This document shows positions 8,670 through 19,100 of a DNA stretch of 64,000 nucleotides, piece by piece. The first letter of the stretch is position 1. The number at the start of each line of letters is the position of its first letter. The notes under the pieces are model-generated. The model had not been told where the DNA came from. It did not search any database and was given only the letters and a program-made list of their open reading frames with translations. Made by a program: the position numbers and the translations under genes. Source of the stretch: Alteromonas pelagimontana (GTDB lineage Bacteria; Pseudomonadota; Gammaproteobacteria; Enterobacterales; Alteromonadaceae); the NCBI RefSeq assembly GCF_002499975.2, contig NZ_CP052766.1:1240001-1304000 (forward strand), written 5' to 3'.

Positions 8670-10505
8670 ATGGCGCAAAGCAAGCAGTCTCAGATTAAAC
8701 TCCTGATTGCAAAAGGTAAAGAGCAAGGTTACTTAACCTTTGCAGAAGTAAATGACCACCTGCCGCAAGACATAGTCGATTCTGATCAAATCGAAGACAT
8801 CATCCGCATGATTAATGATATGGGTATTCAAGTTTCAGAATCAGCACCTGATTCTGACGAACTACTCATGCAGGAAACTACGGCTGATGAAGATGCTGCA
8901 GAAGCAGCCGCTCAAGCACTGGCTACTGTCGAAAGTGAAATAGGCCGCACCACAGACCCGGTACGTATGTACATGCGTGAAATGGGTACGGTCGAACTGC
9001 TTACCCGCGAAGGCGAAATTGAAATTGCCAAGCGCATTGAAGATGGTATCAATCAGGTTCAATGTTCTGTTGCAGAATATCCGGAAGCTATCACGTATTT
9101 GCTGGAACAGTGGGATTTATATGAAGCGGAAGAGATTCGTTTAGGCGATATTATCTCCGGCTTTGTTGATCCTAATGAAGAACAGGATTTAGCACCTACG
9201 GCTACTCACATTGGGTCAGAATTGTCTCAGAAAGAACTGGACGATGAAGATGATGACGACGACGATGATGACGAGGAAGAAGAGGAAGATACCGGCGTAG
9301 ATCCAGAACTGGCGCGGGAAAAATTTGCCCAGTTACGCGAGCAGTATGTAAAAGCTCGTGGCGTTATCGAAAAGAAAGGCCGTTCACATAAAGATTCCCG
9401 AATAGAAATTGAAGCGTTAAGCGAAGTTTTTAAAGAATTCCGTTTGGTGCCGAAGCAGTTTGATCGCATGGTAAAAAACATGCGCGATATGATGGACAAG
9501 GTGCGCATTCAAGAACGCCTGGTCATGAAGTTCTGTGTAATGAACGCCAAGATGCCGAAAAAGGATTTTATTAAATCGTTTGCCGGCAATGAAACATCGA
9601 CTAAATGGCTTCATGAAGCTCTGGCTTCTAAGGCCGATTACGCCGAAAAACTTGGCGAATATAAAGAAGACATTGAGCGCTGCATTTCTAAAATGAACCA
9701 GGTTGAACAGGAAACTGGTCTGGTCATTATTGATATCAAAGATATTAACCGTCGCATGTCAATCGGTGAAGCAAAAGCGCGCCGGGCGAAAAAAGAAATG
9801 GTGGAAGCCAACTTACGACTGGTTATTTCTATTGCTAAGAAGTATACCAATCGCGGTTTACAGTTCCTGGATCTAATTCAGGAAGGCAATATTGGTTTGA
9901 TGAAGGCGGTCGATAAGTTCGAATATCGTCGAGGCTATAAGTTTTCAACCTATGCAACGTGGTGGATACGCCAGGCGATTACCCGCTCTATTGCAGATCA
10001 GGCGCGGACTATTCGTATTCCGGTGCATATGATTGAGACCATCAACAAACTCAATCGTATTTCTCGTCAGATGCTTCAGGAAATGGGTCGTGAACCGTCT
10101 CCTGAAGAATTGTCAGAACGTATGCTGATGCCAGAAGACAAGATTCGCAAGGTGTTAAAAATTGCTAAAGAGCCAATCTCGATGGAAACCCCTATCGGTG
10201 ATGATGAAGATTCGCATCTTGGTGACTTTATCGAGGACAGCACTATTATCCAGCCTCTCGATTCGGCTACGGGTGGAAGTTTGAAAGACGCCACACAGGA
10301 AGTCTTGGCTGGACTGACGGCTCGTGAAGCGAAAGTACTGCGTATGCGTTTTGGTATTGATATGAACACTGACCACACCTTAGAAGAAGTGGGCAAGCAG
10401 TTCGATGTTACCCGTGAGCGTATTCGTCAGATTGAAGCGAAAGCATTACGTAAGCTTCGTCACCCTAGCCGCTCAGAACAGCTGCGCAGCTTCCTGGATG
10501 AATAA
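8670..10505 (+). CDS. rpoD: RNA polymerase sigma factor RpoD (sigma-70)
   Basis: This is the primary sigma factor, 611 residues starting [20 protein letters not shown], the normal N-terminus; upstream in-frame codons to 8559 belong to the leader. Region 1.1 is followed by region 1.2 ([20 protein letters not shown]). A non-conserved insert holds a run of Asp/Glu of about 17 residues near residue 195, then come regions 2.1-2.4 ([37 protein letters not shown]), region 3, and region 4.2 ending [20 protein letters not shown]. It closes the macromolecular synthesis group and is followed by a strong terminator. Confidence 0.97.
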   Translation: MAQSKQSQIKLLIAKGKEQGYLTFAEVNDHLPQDIVDSDQIEDIIRMINDMGIQVSESAPDSDELLMQETTADEDAAEAAAQALATVESEIGRTTDPVRMYMREMGTVELLTREGEIEIAKRIEDGINQVQCSVAEYPEAITYLLEQWDLYEAEEIRLGDIISGFVDPNEEQDLAPTATHIGSELSQKELDDEDDDDDDDDEEEEEDTGVDPELAREKFAQLREQYVKARGVIEKKGRSHKDSRIEIEALSEVFKEFRLVPKQFDRMVKNMRDMMDKVRIQERLVMKFCVMNAKMPKKDFIKSFAGNETSTKWLHEALASKADYAEKLGEYKEDIERCISKMNQVEQETGLVIIDIKDINRRMSIGEAKARRAKKEMVEANLRLVISIAKKYTNRGLQFLDLIQEGNIGLMKAVDKFEYRRGYKFSTYATWWIRQAITRSIADQARTIRIPVHMIETINKLNRISRQMLQEMGREPSPEELSERMLMPEDKIRKVLKIAKEPISMETPIGDDEDSHLGDFIEDSTIIQPLDSATGGSLKDATQEVLAGLTAREAKVLRMRFGIDMNTDHTLEEVGKQFDVTRERIRQIEAKALRKLRHPSRSEQLRSFLDE

Positions 10506-10524
10506 CCGCTATGTAGCGTAATTG

Positions 10525-10550
10525 AACAGCCACCGTAAGGTGGCTGTTTT
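10525..10550 (+). terminator. intrinsic terminator after rpoD
   Basis: The perfect 10-bp stem AACAGCCACC / GGTGGCTGTT has a GTAA tetraloop and is followed by TT. It lies 20 bp after the rpoD stop and directly before the TCTGC repeat tract. Confidence 0.88.
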
Positions 10551-10553
10551 GTA

Positions 10554-10598
10554 TCTGCTCTGCTCTGCTCTGCTCTGCTCTGCTCTGCTCTGCTCTGC
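10554..10598. repeat. pentanucleotide tandem repeat (TCTGC)x9
   Basis: Nine perfect, uninterrupted copies of TCTGC (45 bp) lie directly behind the rpoD terminator. Pentanucleotide tracts of this purity usually vary in copy number by slipped-strand mispairing. No convincing gene reads through it: on the minus strand it would encode a repeated AEQSR in a 73-codon frame without other support. It may be a simple neutral microsatellite. Confidence 0.95.
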
Positions 10599-10603
10599 AA
10601 TAA

Positions 10604-10652
10604 TACCAATACTTATTGATGCGCGATCATCACGCACTGATATAAATTGGGC
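10604..10652. repeat. imperfect palindromic intergenic repeat (ACCAAT...ATTGGG type)
   Basis: The sequence begins TACCAATACTTATTGATG and ends TGATATAAATTGGGC; its ends CCAAT/ATTGG and inner TGATGCG/CGCACTGA form an imperfect hairpin around GATCAT. Similar short palindromes are common between genes in Alteromonadales. No second full copy was found in this window, so the call is by likeness only. The rest of the gene-free stretch up to 11288 shows only one possible coding remnant (10881-10997). Confidence 0.35.
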
Positions 10653-10880
10653 CTGAAGGACCGCACTACACGATATACCGAACGGCTGGCTATTCCAGCT
10701 TCTGCCCTCTTCGCGTTCTTTCTCTGGCAACGATAACGTTTCGCATAAGCTGCCATAAATAGCCAGAACGCCTATTGATTAACCCGGTCTTGACAAAAAC
10801 GCTAGCCCCTTTTTGCTGATTTTTTGTTTAGCTGAATATGCAGGATAGTTCGGCGGGAAGTGATAGCGACTGCTTTTTAA

Positions 10881-10997
10881 ACGATAAGTGAAGATTTTCT
10901 GGCCGAACTTCTGGAGCAAGAATGTTACAGCAGAGCCATCAAGGATGATGTTACGGCGTTTCGAAGGAGAAAGCTTTACTATCTCAAGAGGCATTAA
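10881..10997 (+). pseudogene. short coding remnant sharing SEDFLAxLxEQE with a second copy near 43.35 kb
   Basis: A 38-codon open frame without a start codon reads TISEDFLAELLEQECYSRAI and ends with TAA. A second fragment at 43349-43405 reads TKSEDFLAQLVEQEWAGTLN. Over 48 bases the two DNA copies differ at about nine positions, mostly at silent or conservative sites, which points to common coding ancestry. The parent protein is not recognised; a mobile-element protein is a guess. No intact copy exists in the window. Confidence 0.3.
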
Positions 10998-11288
10998 TTT
11001 TAACCCCTTATGCTTCTGCTCTGTACAGTTCGCTCTGCGACAAAAACGGTGTTGTCTATAACGATGTTCTGACAGCAAATGTAAACAGCCCCGGAGTTTA
11101 ACGGAAAGAACCTAAGTATCCAAATTTTTGCCTTTGCGCATAGAAAGCATTACCTCCTAATGGTATCGTCTTTAGCTGAGCTATTTGCTGGGCTGCTAGC
11201 TAGACTGCAAGATCTTCGGCTAACGGTCGCTTTGCTTTTTAATTATCAGAGAACTAAACGCCTCCTTATTGTTACTACGGGTACAAAA

Positions 11289-12287
11289 ATGCTTATCACG
11301 CCTCCATATTTACTTTTTATCGGCAATGCGACCGACCCTTTGAGCATAAAGATGGCCCGTAGCGCCGCCGATTGGAGCCCCGAAAAATGTCTGGGCGAAT
11401 ACCGACTTGACGGGTGTACAGTTACAACGGGTTGCCCGGTAATATCAATTGAAGCAGCGGCCCGTGAGGGGGCAAAAAGTTTTGTGCTGGGTTTTGCAAA
11501 TAGCGGAGGGCATCTGTCGCCGGAATGGTTGCCTACCATTATTACTGCGCTGGATGCAGGAATGGACATTGTCAGCGGTTTGCACGACAAGCTTACCGAC
11601 TTTCCGGAGCTGGTGTCTCAAGCCGAAAAGGTGGGTAAGCGATTAATTGATATACGTCATCCTACCGCCAGATTTAAAACCGCCACTGGCGGCAAACGTG
11701 CAGGAAAGCGATTATTAGCGGTGGGAACAGATTGCTCGGTAGGCAAAATGTACACCGCACTCGCTCTAACCAAAGCGCTAAACCAGCGAGACGTTAAGGC
11801 AACGTTTCGAGCCACAGGCCAAAGCGGTATTCTTGTGGCCGGTAATGGCGTGGCCATAGACTGCGTAATATCAGATTTTATCTCTGGTGCTGCGGAAGGA
11901 TTGAGCCCTGCCAACGACAGTGACCATTGGGATGTTATTGAAGGTCAGGGTTCGCTGTCCCATCCAGCGTTTGCTGGTGTCAGTCTGGGTTTGTTACATG
12001 GATCGCAGCCTGACGCGCTGGTTGTTTGTCATGCTCTTGGCCGCTCTCACATGCGCGGCCTGCCACATTATCCTCAGCCTTCCATTGCACATACTATCGA
12101 CCTTAACCTTACCCACGCCAGATTAACCAACCCGGATGCAAAGGTGGTTGGCATTGCCGTAAACACCTCCAGTGTATCAGAACAGGAAGCATTGGCAGTA
12201 TGCCAGCGGCTTGCCGAGGAATTTCAGCTGCCCTGCGCCGATCCCATTCGTCATGGCGTGAAAGCTATCGTGGATAATCTACTATGA
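11289..12287 (+). CDS. dgcN: DUF1611 protein, probable D-glutamate N-acetyltransferase DgcN
   Basis: This 332-residue protein has the DUF1611 features: PYLLFIGNATDPLSIKMARS at the N-terminus, a Rossmann-like half with FVLGFANSGGHL, a P-loop-like GTDCSVGKMYTALAL near residue 150, then ATGQSGILVAGNGVAIDCV and the conserved EGQGSLSHPAF and CHALGRSHMRG. In marine bacteria DgcN acetylates D-glutamate, and DgcA then racemises N-acetyl-D-glutamate. The pair here is translationally coupled (ATGA overlap), which supports the assignment. The start at 11289 fits the family; the frame is open 43 codons further upstream (to 11160), but that extension looks unlike the family. Older annotation would be 'DUF1611 domain protein'. 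Confidence 0.8.
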   Translation: MLITPPYLLFIGNATDPLSIKMARSAADWSPEKCLGEYRLDGCTVTTGCPVISIEAAAREGAKSFVLGFANSGGHLSPEWLPTIITALDAGMDIVSGLHDKLTDFPELVSQAEKVGKRLIDIRHPTARFKTATGGKRAGKRLLAVGTDCSVGKMYTALALTKALNQRDVKATFRATGQSGILVAGNGVAIDCVISDFISGAAEGLSPANDSDHWDVIEGQGSLSHPAFAGVSLGLLHGSQPDALVVCHALGRSHMRGLPHYPQPSIAHTIDLNLTHARLTNPDAKVVGIAVNTSSVSEQEALAVCQRLAEEFQLPCADPIRHGVKAIVDNLL

Positions 12288-13282
12288 GCGTGCGCATGGA
12301 GATACTTCATGAAACCTTCCCTCTGGCTAATGTATTCCGCATTTCCCGCGGTGCTAAAACCAGTGCAGAAGTGATTGTGGTTAAGCTTACGGATGGCGAC
12401 ATTTCCGGATGGGGAGAAGCCGTTCCCTACGCAAGATATGGCGAAACTATAGACAGCGTTACCCAGCAGCTCAGGCAAATTAATTCCACTGCTACCTTAG
12501 TAGAACACCATAATGAATTGTCTACACTGTTGCCCGCAGGTTCGGCGAGAAACGCGCTGGACTGTGCGTTATGGGACCTGAAAGCCCGGCAGGCGGGAAA
12601 ACCCGTCGAGCAGTTACTCAGTCTGCCGAAGCAGACAGGTTGCTTTACAGCACAAACCATAAGCGTAGATACCGTTGAGAAAATGGAAGCGTCCGCCCGC
12701 AAATTACATAATGCACCGTTAATTAAAGTTAAACTGGGCCCTCACAACGTTGTGGAAAAAATGACAGCCATTCAACGAATATGCGCAAATAGCCAGTTTA
12801 TTGTAGATGCCAATGAAGGTTGGAGCGAACAGCTTTTACGTGAAGTCGTTGAGCCATTACATGCACTGAATGTGGTATTAATTGAGCAACCCCTACCGGC
12901 CGGTCAGGACTCGGCTTTAGCAAGCATTAACAGCCCGGTTCCGCTGTGTGCCGATGAATCCTGTCACACTGCGGATACCTTGGCACAGCTGACAGACCGG
13001 TATCAGGCGATAAATATTAAGCTGGACAAAACCGGTGGGTTATCGGAAGCCGTGAAACTGTTCCATGCCGCCAGGTCAAACGATATGGCAGTTATGGTAG
13101 GTTGCATGGTGGGTTCATCATTGGCGATGGCACCAGCTTATATATTGAGCGAAGGTGCGGATTACGTAGATTTAGACGGGCCATTATTAGTTGCTCAAGA
13201 CCGGGCGAATGGCTTTAAGTTTGATAACGGCTTTATGTCGCGCCCGACGCCATTCTTGTGGGGTACGGGTAAATCGATTTAG
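12284..13282 (+). CDS. dgcA: enolase-superfamily racemase, probable N-acetyl-D-glutamate racemase DgcA
   Basis: The 332-residue protein has the dipeptide-epimerase/MLE-subgroup layout: an N-terminal capping domain (FPLANVFRISRGAKTSAEV), the catalytic Lys in LIKVKLG, and metal ligands in IVDANEGW, IEQPLP and CADES. The second catalytic Lys is in NIKLDKTGG, and MVGCMVGSSLAMAPA follows. Proteins of this kind are often labelled L-Ala-D/L-Glu epimerase; here the overlap with dgcN (ATGA) points to N-acetyl-D-glutamate racemase, feeding D-glutamate carbon into L-glutamate. A second ATG 12 bases downstream is an equally possible start. An SSS transporter follows after one small gene on the other strand and might supply substrate. 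Confidence 0.78.
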   Translation: MSVRMEILHETFPLANVFRISRGAKTSAEVIVVKLTDGDISGWGEAVPYARYGETIDSVTQQLRQINSTATLVEHHNELSTLLPAGSARNALDCALWDLKARQAGKPVEQLLSLPKQTGCFTAQTISVDTVEKMEASARKLHNAPLIKVKLGPHNVVEKMTAIQRICANSQFIVDANEGWSEQLLREVVEPLHALNVVLIEQPLPAGQDSALASINSPVPLCADESCHTADTLAQLTDRYQAINIKLDKTGGLSEAVKLFHAARSNDMAVMVGCMVGSSLAMAPAYILSEGADYVDLDGPLLVAQDRANGFKFDNGFMSRPTPFLWGTGKSI

Positions 13283-13296
13283 GATGAGCCTGAATT

Positions 13297-13563
13297 TTAA
13301 CGTAGCTGACTGTCTTTGCTGCCGCGCCGGTTTATAGCTGATGTCGTTATCTCGTTAAGTTCGAGTTCCGCCTGACATTGCACACAGTACTGTACCCCAG
13401 GTAGCGCTTCTCGTCGGGCTTGCGGAATCATATCACCGCATTCTTCACATACCTTTGCACTCTCCCCTTTCATCATGCGGCTACGCACCCGTTGAATGCC
13501 CTCTTCAACACTGGCATCAATTTGTTCTTGTACAGCCCCATCTTTCGCCCAGCCGCCAGCCAT
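13297..13563 (-). CDS. DksA/TraR C4-type zinc-finger protein (YbiI-like)
   Basis: This 88-residue protein carries one four-cysteine zinc finger, CEECGDMIPQARREALPG followed by CVQC, the pattern of small DksA/TraR proteins. It lacks the long coiled coil of DksA and is the size of YbiI or TraR, so it might bind RNA polymerase through the secondary channel, but no role is proven for the YbiI group. It is convergent with dgcA (14 bp apart) and divergent from the SSS symporter, with a dispersed repeat in the 186-bp gap. Confidence 0.85.
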   Translation of the reverse strand: MAGGWAKDGAVQEQIDASVEEGIQRVRSRMMKGESAKVCEECGDMIPQARREALPGVQYCVQCQAELELNEITTSAINRRGSKDSQLR

Positions 13564-13606
13564 CCACTTACCTCAGCATTTTGTTATTACAGTCTATTAT
13601 TACCTT

Positions 13607-13660
13607 TATACTAATCTACATTGACATCTGATCAGCTCGGGGATAAGTGATCAAGTCGGG
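13607..13660. repeat. dispersed palindromic repeat, decayed copy (pair with 60951-61016)
   Basis: This copy starts TATACTAATCTACATTGA and contains TGATCAGCTC and TGATCAAGTC. It matches the copy at 60951-61016 over about 40 bp at roughly 80 percent by eye, and its right arm is decayed. It sits between the divergent DksA-like gene and the SSS symporter gene. The size and inverted ends suggest a non-autonomous miniature element. Confidence 0.55.
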
Positions 13661-13749
13661 AAAGCCTCATAGAAGCAACAAAAAGGCGGCGATCAAAAAA
13701 TCTTTACTTACGGTATAAACTCCGAATAATAAAGCAAAGGAGAGGCAAC

Positions 13750-15324
13750 ATGACGTGGCTGGACTACACGATTATCGGCATTTACTTAGCCGGATTATTA
13801 CTATTGGGTGTGGTGTTTCGCCAGCAGAAATCGGGTAATGACTATTTTCTTGGCGGCCGTTCCCTTTCCTGGCCCACACTCACGTTATCGGTGATGGCCA
13901 CGCAGCTCTCCGCAATCAGCTTTATTTCGGCTCCCGCATTTGTGGGCTTGCGTGAAGGAGGCGGGCTAATCTGGCTGTCTTACGAACTCGCGCTTCCTAT
14001 TGCTGTTGCTATCATGTTGTGGCGCCTGCTCCCTACTCTGCACAATGCCGGTGTGGTCAGTGTTTACGATTATCTGGAAAAACGTTTTTCTCGTTCTACC
14101 AGGCTGTTAATAAGCTTTGTGTTTCAACTAAGCCGCTCCTTTGCCACAGCAATTATGATTTACGCTATTTCCCTGATTTTACAAGGCACCATGGGGCTGA
14201 CTCAGTGGCACTCGATTATGATAATTGGTGTGATAACCCTTATTTATTCTGCCATGGGCGGGATGAAAGCTGTGGTATACGGCGATGCTATTCAAATGAT
14301 ACTGATACTGGCTGGCGCGGCGTTATGTCTTTGGGCTGGGCTGGACGCTATCGGCGGCTGGACAGAAGTAATGGCAAACGTGGATCCTCAACGTCTGGTA
14401 GCGGCAAACACCGAATCTGCTGGCTGGAGCGGCAGTGACTTTGGCTTACTTCCAATGATTTTTGGCGGCATCATTCTGTATGCGTCTTATTATGGTTGTG
14501 ACCAATCCGAGGCCCAGCGTTCCCTTTCCAGCCGTAACCTCGGGGACTTACGTAAAATGCTGCTGGCGGTGGCATTTTTACGTTTTCCCATTACCTTACT
14601 TTACTGCACTACAGGGTTAGTAATTGGAACGCTCGTACTACAGCAACCAGAATTGCAGGCGCAAATTCCAGCCAACGAACCCGACTGGATGATGCCAGTG
14701 TTTATTATTGAATACCTTCCTACCGGCTTGATCGGCATATTGGTAGTAGCAATTATGGCAGCAGCCATGTCTTCTCTAAGCTCAGCAATAAACAGTCTTG
14801 CTGCCGTCACGGTAGAAGACCTCTGCCGATTACGAAATGCTAAACCCGATAATGCGACCTACATGAAATACGCTCGCATCGCGGGTGTGGGCTGGGGGTT
14901 ACTCACTTTGCTCCTGTCTTTGTATGCGGGAGACATTGCCCCCACCGTTATCGAAGCAATAAATAAAATAGGCTCGGTATTTTATGGCCCGGTTCTGGCG
15001 GTATTTTTATTGGGAATACAGTTCCGCAGCGTCAGTGCCAAAGCTGCAAATACCGGCTTGACGTTAGGCGTACTTGTGAACGTGACGCTATGGCTGTCAG
15101 GAAGCCCGCTTTTCTGGTTTTGGTGGAACTTAATTGGTTTTGTTATCACCATGGTTGTGGCGCTGGTTATTAGTCGGTTTATACCTAATGATGTCAGACA
15201 TATTTTGCCCTCAGTCAGAGGTATTAGTGTCGGCACAGTGGCGATGTTGGTCGTATGGTCGGGGGTGCTAGTATTTATTTGTTTACAAATACCTGATTGG
15301 CTACTTGCCCTGAACGTTGGGTAA
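13750..15324 (+). CDS. sodium:solute symporter (SSS family)
   Basis: The 524-residue inner-membrane protein has about 13 hydrophobic segments and the SSS hallmarks: DYFLGGRSLSWPTLTLSVMA (sodium-site region of the first helices), ISFISAPAFVG, YYGCDQSEAQRSLSSRNLGD and AAAMSSLSSAINSLAAVTVED. It should import an organic solute with sodium. AAAGGAGA lies a few bases before the ATG, a strong ribosome site. The substrate is unknown; proximity to dgcN-dgcA suggests an amino acid or peptide, but many close relatives sit beside enolase-superfamily genes and take sugars or sugar acids. Length is normal. Confidence 0.9.
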   Translation: MTWLDYTIIGIYLAGLLLLGVVFRQQKSGNDYFLGGRSLSWPTLTLSVMATQLSAISFISAPAFVGLREGGGLIWLSYELALPIAVAIMLWRLLPTLHNAGVVSVYDYLEKRFSRSTRLLISFVFQLSRSFATAIMIYAISLILQGTMGLTQWHSIMIIGVITLIYSAMGGMKAVVYGDAIQMILILAGAALCLWAGLDAIGGWTEVMANVDPQRLVAANTESAGWSGSDFGLLPMIFGGIILYASYYGCDQSEAQRSLSSRNLGDLRKMLLAVAFLRFPITLLYCTTGLVIGTLVLQQPELQAQIPANEPDWMMPVFIIEYLPTGLIGILVVAIMAAAMSSLSSAINSLAAVTVEDLCRLRNAKPDNATYMKYARIAGVGWGLLTLLLSLYAGDIAPTVIEAINKIGSVFYGPVLAVFLLGIQFRSVSAKAANTGLTLGVLVNVTLWLSGSPLFWFWWNLIGFVITMVVALVISRFIPNDVRHILPSVRGISVGTVAMLVVWSGVLVFICLQIPDWLLALNVG

Positions 15325-15411
15325 GGCAAGCCCTCTAAGCAATACTAAGCCAATTTTGTTAAAGACCCGGCATACCCTGATTCAGAATTTTTGCAGGTAG
15401 AAGGAAACACT

Positions 15412-16053
15412 ATGGAAGCTAATTTTTGGCAACAAAAATGGAAAAAGAACGAAATTGGATTTCATGAAGAAGAGGTAAATCCCGGCCTGATTAAGCATTT
15501 TTCCAAATTGGAACTATCCACGGGCAGTCGTATGTTTGTTCCCTTATGCGGTAAAACACTGGATATTTCGTGGCTGCTGGAGCAGGGGTATCGGGTAGTT
15601 GGCGCTGAACTTAGCGAGCTTGCCATTCAACAGCTTTTTGCACAGCTAAAAATGACACCTGATATTCAACCGCAAAAGAACGCTAAACATTATCGCGCTG
15701 ATAATATCGATATTTTTGTCGGAGACATTTTCGAACTTAACGCCGACATGCTGGGCAACGTCGACGGCATCTATGATAGAGCGGCGCTGGTGGCACTGCC
15801 ACGCGATGTCCGCCATCGCTATTCTGCGCATTTACGTGCCCTCACCAATACTGCTCCCCAGCTTCTCATTGCATTTAACTATGATCAGCAGAGGATGGAC
15901 GGCCCTCCCTTTGCCGTAACACCAGAAGAAGTCGAAGAACATTATGCGGATTACTACAGCCTTACGTTACTTCAGGATTCACCAGTGAAAGGCGGCTTAA
16001 AAGGCCAGTGCAAGGCCAATAGCAATATCTGGCTGTTAGGCCAGGGCGAATGA
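15412..16053 (+). CDS. tpm: thiopurine S-methyltransferase
   Basis: This 213-residue SAM-dependent enzyme has the bacterial TPMT signatures: FWQQKWKKNEIGFHE, RMFVPLCGKTLDISWLLEQG (SAM-binding motif I), VVGAELSELAIQQLF and GIYDRAALVALP. In bacteria these enzymes methylate thiopurines and inorganic selenium or tellurium compounds. The start at 15412 has AAGGAAA upstream; an in-frame TTG at 15391 would add only seven residues. It stands alone between the symporter and the decayed efflux genes. Confidence 0.93.
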   Translation: MEANFWQQKWKKNEIGFHEEEVNPGLIKHFSKLELSTGSRMFVPLCGKTLDISWLLEQGYRVVGAELSELAIQQLFAQLKMTPDIQPQKNAKHYRADNIDIFVGDIFELNADMLGNVDGIYDRAALVALPRDVRHRYSAHLRALTNTAPQLLIAFNYDQQRMDGPPFAVTPEEVEEHYADYYSLTLLQDSPVKGGLKGQCKANSNIWLLGQGE

Positions 16054-16172
16054 ACAATACGCTGTAAAACCGTCTTCGTGGCTCCGTTGGGGCGTTCCTG
16101 CTCCAGCAGTTCGACTAAAAGTTCTTCTGTTTGAAAGGATAATATTCGCAATCCCGCCGGGCTTTTAACAGG

Positions 16173-19100
16173 CTAATCAATGTCGCCTTTCTTGTAAGGA
16201 ATTTGCGTATCTAGATCTTCCAGTGTTTTAGTGCGCGCCACAGGAGAACTTGTGTTTCTGGCCAGCAATGAGTAAGCGGTGGGGATCACATACAACGTCA
16301 TAAAGGAGGAAACGATGACACCGGCAAAAATCACCATACCAATTACCATTCGACTTTCCGAGCCTGGTCCGGTGGCCAGCACAAGAGGCAAAGAGCTGAA
16401 AACCGTGGTAAAGCCTGTCATAACAATTGGCCGCAACCTTTGGGTAGCTGCCCGTCTTAGCGCTTCCTCAAACTCAATGCCAGCGTCCCGTAGCTGGTTA
16501 GCAAATTCCACAATCAGAATCCCGTTTTTTGCTGCCAGACCAATGAGCATCACCAAGCCGATTTGACTGTAAATATTCATAGTCATGTCTGCCAGGTATA
16601 AACCGATAAACGCGCCCACCAACGCCATAGGCACAGTCAGCATGATCACCAAAGGATGAATCCAGCTTTCAAATTGTGCAGCCAGAATGAGATACGTGAC
16701 ACCTAGCGCCAGCAAAAACACAAAGATAAAGGAATTGCCCGCTTCACGATAAAGCTGCGATTCGCCTTTGTAATCAATAGACACGGCCTGCGGCAGGTCC
16801 GTCTGTACTATATTTTCAAGATAAGCCAGCGCTTCACCCACTGTATAACCTTCAGCCAGGTTCGCTGAAACAGTAATAGCACGCATTCGGTTGTAACGGT
16901 TAAGCAGCGCCGAGGTAGCCTGCTCGTCGAACGTTAGCAGGTTGTCCATTGGAATTAGCTGCCCGGTGCGCTGCGAACGGACATACAAATTGTCGATACT
17001 GCTTGGGCTGCGATAGTCTGACTCTATCCCTTCCATAATAACGTAATATTCCTCCCCGCGATCCAGGTAGGTAGAAACCCTACGCTCCCCCAGCATTACC
17101 TCAAGAGTACGACCAATATCACTGATGGAGACACCCAAATCCGCCGCCCGATCCCGATTAATGTTAATAGGCAGCTGCGGCGAAGTATCTTTGTAATCCG
17201 AGTCCATCCGGATTAACTGTTTGTTTACCGAGGCTTTATCCATCAGCGTATCCCGCCATGCCACCAGATTTTCATAAGTATCGCCTTGCAACACAAACTC
17301 CACCGGCCTGCCGCTACCGCCACTAATGCCGCTGCGCATAACACCGAAAGCGCGCACATCAGGTATAGCGCAGAGTTTTTCGGTTATTTCTTCCATTAAG
17401 TCAAAAGAATTGAAGTCCCGCTCGTCCCAAGGGATTACGCCAACTACCGCTAAACCGGCATCCGTCCCGCGTCCAGGCGTTCTCACCAACACACGATCGA
17501 TTTTCCCCTCTTTGCGATAAGTCATGATGATGTCTTCAACTTTACGCAAATTGGCCGAATTATTTTCAAATGAAGCGCCTTCCTGCGCCTGCATCATGAT
17601 ATAAAAATTTCCGCGGTCTTCTCTTGGCACAAACTCACTGGAATACGTTCATACAATTGCCAGATGGCAATAATGGTCGTAATTAACAATAGTGCCATAA
17701 TGAATGGCTGGTGAAGGGTCTTGCCAAGGCTACCGTAGTAACGCGCTTCTAAGGCTTTAAAGTGACTTTCAACCCAATTTCCGAAACCGGAATTACGCTC
17801 GCTTTTTTTTGAGTAAAAGCGAGCCCATCATCGGCGACAACGTCAGGGCGGTAAAACTTGAAAAGGCCACTGCAGCAGCAATGGCAATAGCGAATTCAGT
17901 AAACAGGCGCCCGACGTTTCCTTCCAGAAACACCAGTGGCAGAAAAACAGAAATCAGCACCATAGTGGTGGCGATAACCGCAAATCCCACTTCACGTGTG
18001 CCGCGATAGGCTGCCAAAATTGGCGGCTCCCCCATTTCGATGCGGCGGTAAATATTTTCCAGCACGACAATGGCATCATCCACCACCAATCCGATAGCAA
18101 GGACCATCGCCAATAACGTGAGCAGGTTTATTGAAAAACCCATGGCGTACATTACGATGAAAGCACCGACCATAGAAACCGGTACGGTAACTGCTGGAAT
18201 TAACGTGGCACGCACATTTCCCAGAAACAGGTAAATCACCACAATGACCAACATCATTGCGATCAACAACGTGTAATACACTTCCTCAATGGATTGTTCA
18301 ATAAACACCGATGAATCATAACTTGGCACAATAAAAATGTTATCGGGTAAGGTTTCCTGAATCAGCGCTATCTGAGCCTTGGCTGCGCGTACGACATCCA
18401 ACGTGTTGGCTTTAGACTGCTTTACAATACCCAAGCCAATCATGTTTACACCGTCACCGCGAAACTCCGTTTCATCATCTTCAGCGGCTAGCTCTACGTT
18501 GGCAATCTCTCCCAGGCGCACCAGATATCCGTCACTTCCTATCGCCACCGTTAACTGGGCAAAATCATCAGGAGATAAAAAGCTGCGTGTAACGCGAACT
18601 TCAAAGTCGCGGTCTGTGGATTCCACTTGGCCAGCGGGTAACTCCACGTTCTCAGAGCGAATGACGTCTTCAACATCGGTAACGGTAATGCCTCTTGCTG
18701 CCATAGCATTGCGGTCCAGAAATACCTTCATAGCATAGGTCCGGTCGCCACCCAGATTCACCCGCGCAACACCGTCAACAATAGATAACCGGTCCACCAG
18801 GAAACGTTGAGCGTAATCGGTTAGCTCCATAGTATCGAGATTAGTACTACGCAAATTAAACCACACCACGACATCTTCATCGGAGTTCGCTTTAGACACT
18901 TCCGGTGGTTCGGCTTGATCAGGCAGGTTGTTCAGTGCCCGGCTTACCCGCTTACGCACATCGTTAGCGGCTGCGTCAATATCACGGCTAAGTTTAAACT
19001 CAATAGTAATGTCAGAACGCCCGTTACGGCTGGTAGAGCTGATATTCTTAATGCCTTCGATACCGCTGATACGATCTTCAAGCAGCTGCGTAATACGGGT

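Noticed and set aside
9227..9508. Minus-strand frame with a long poly-Ser stretch
   Set aside because: It is the antisense of the Asp/Glu run in rpoD.
10509..10730. Minus-strand 73-codon frame with repeated AEQSR over the TCTGC tract, as a phase-variable protein
   Set aside because: The repeat part is forced by the DNA repeat; the rest has no recognisable content or ribosome site and runs into the rpoD terminator.
10779..11078. Minus-strand 99-codon frame in the spacer after rpoD
   Set aside because: No family likeness, no ribosome site, and it lies opposite the better-supported SEDFLA coding remnant.
11160..11288. 43-codon N-terminal extension of dgcN
   Set aside because: The family starts at the internal ATG (MLITPPYLLFIGNA) and the extension is unlike any known N-terminus; the frame is merely open.
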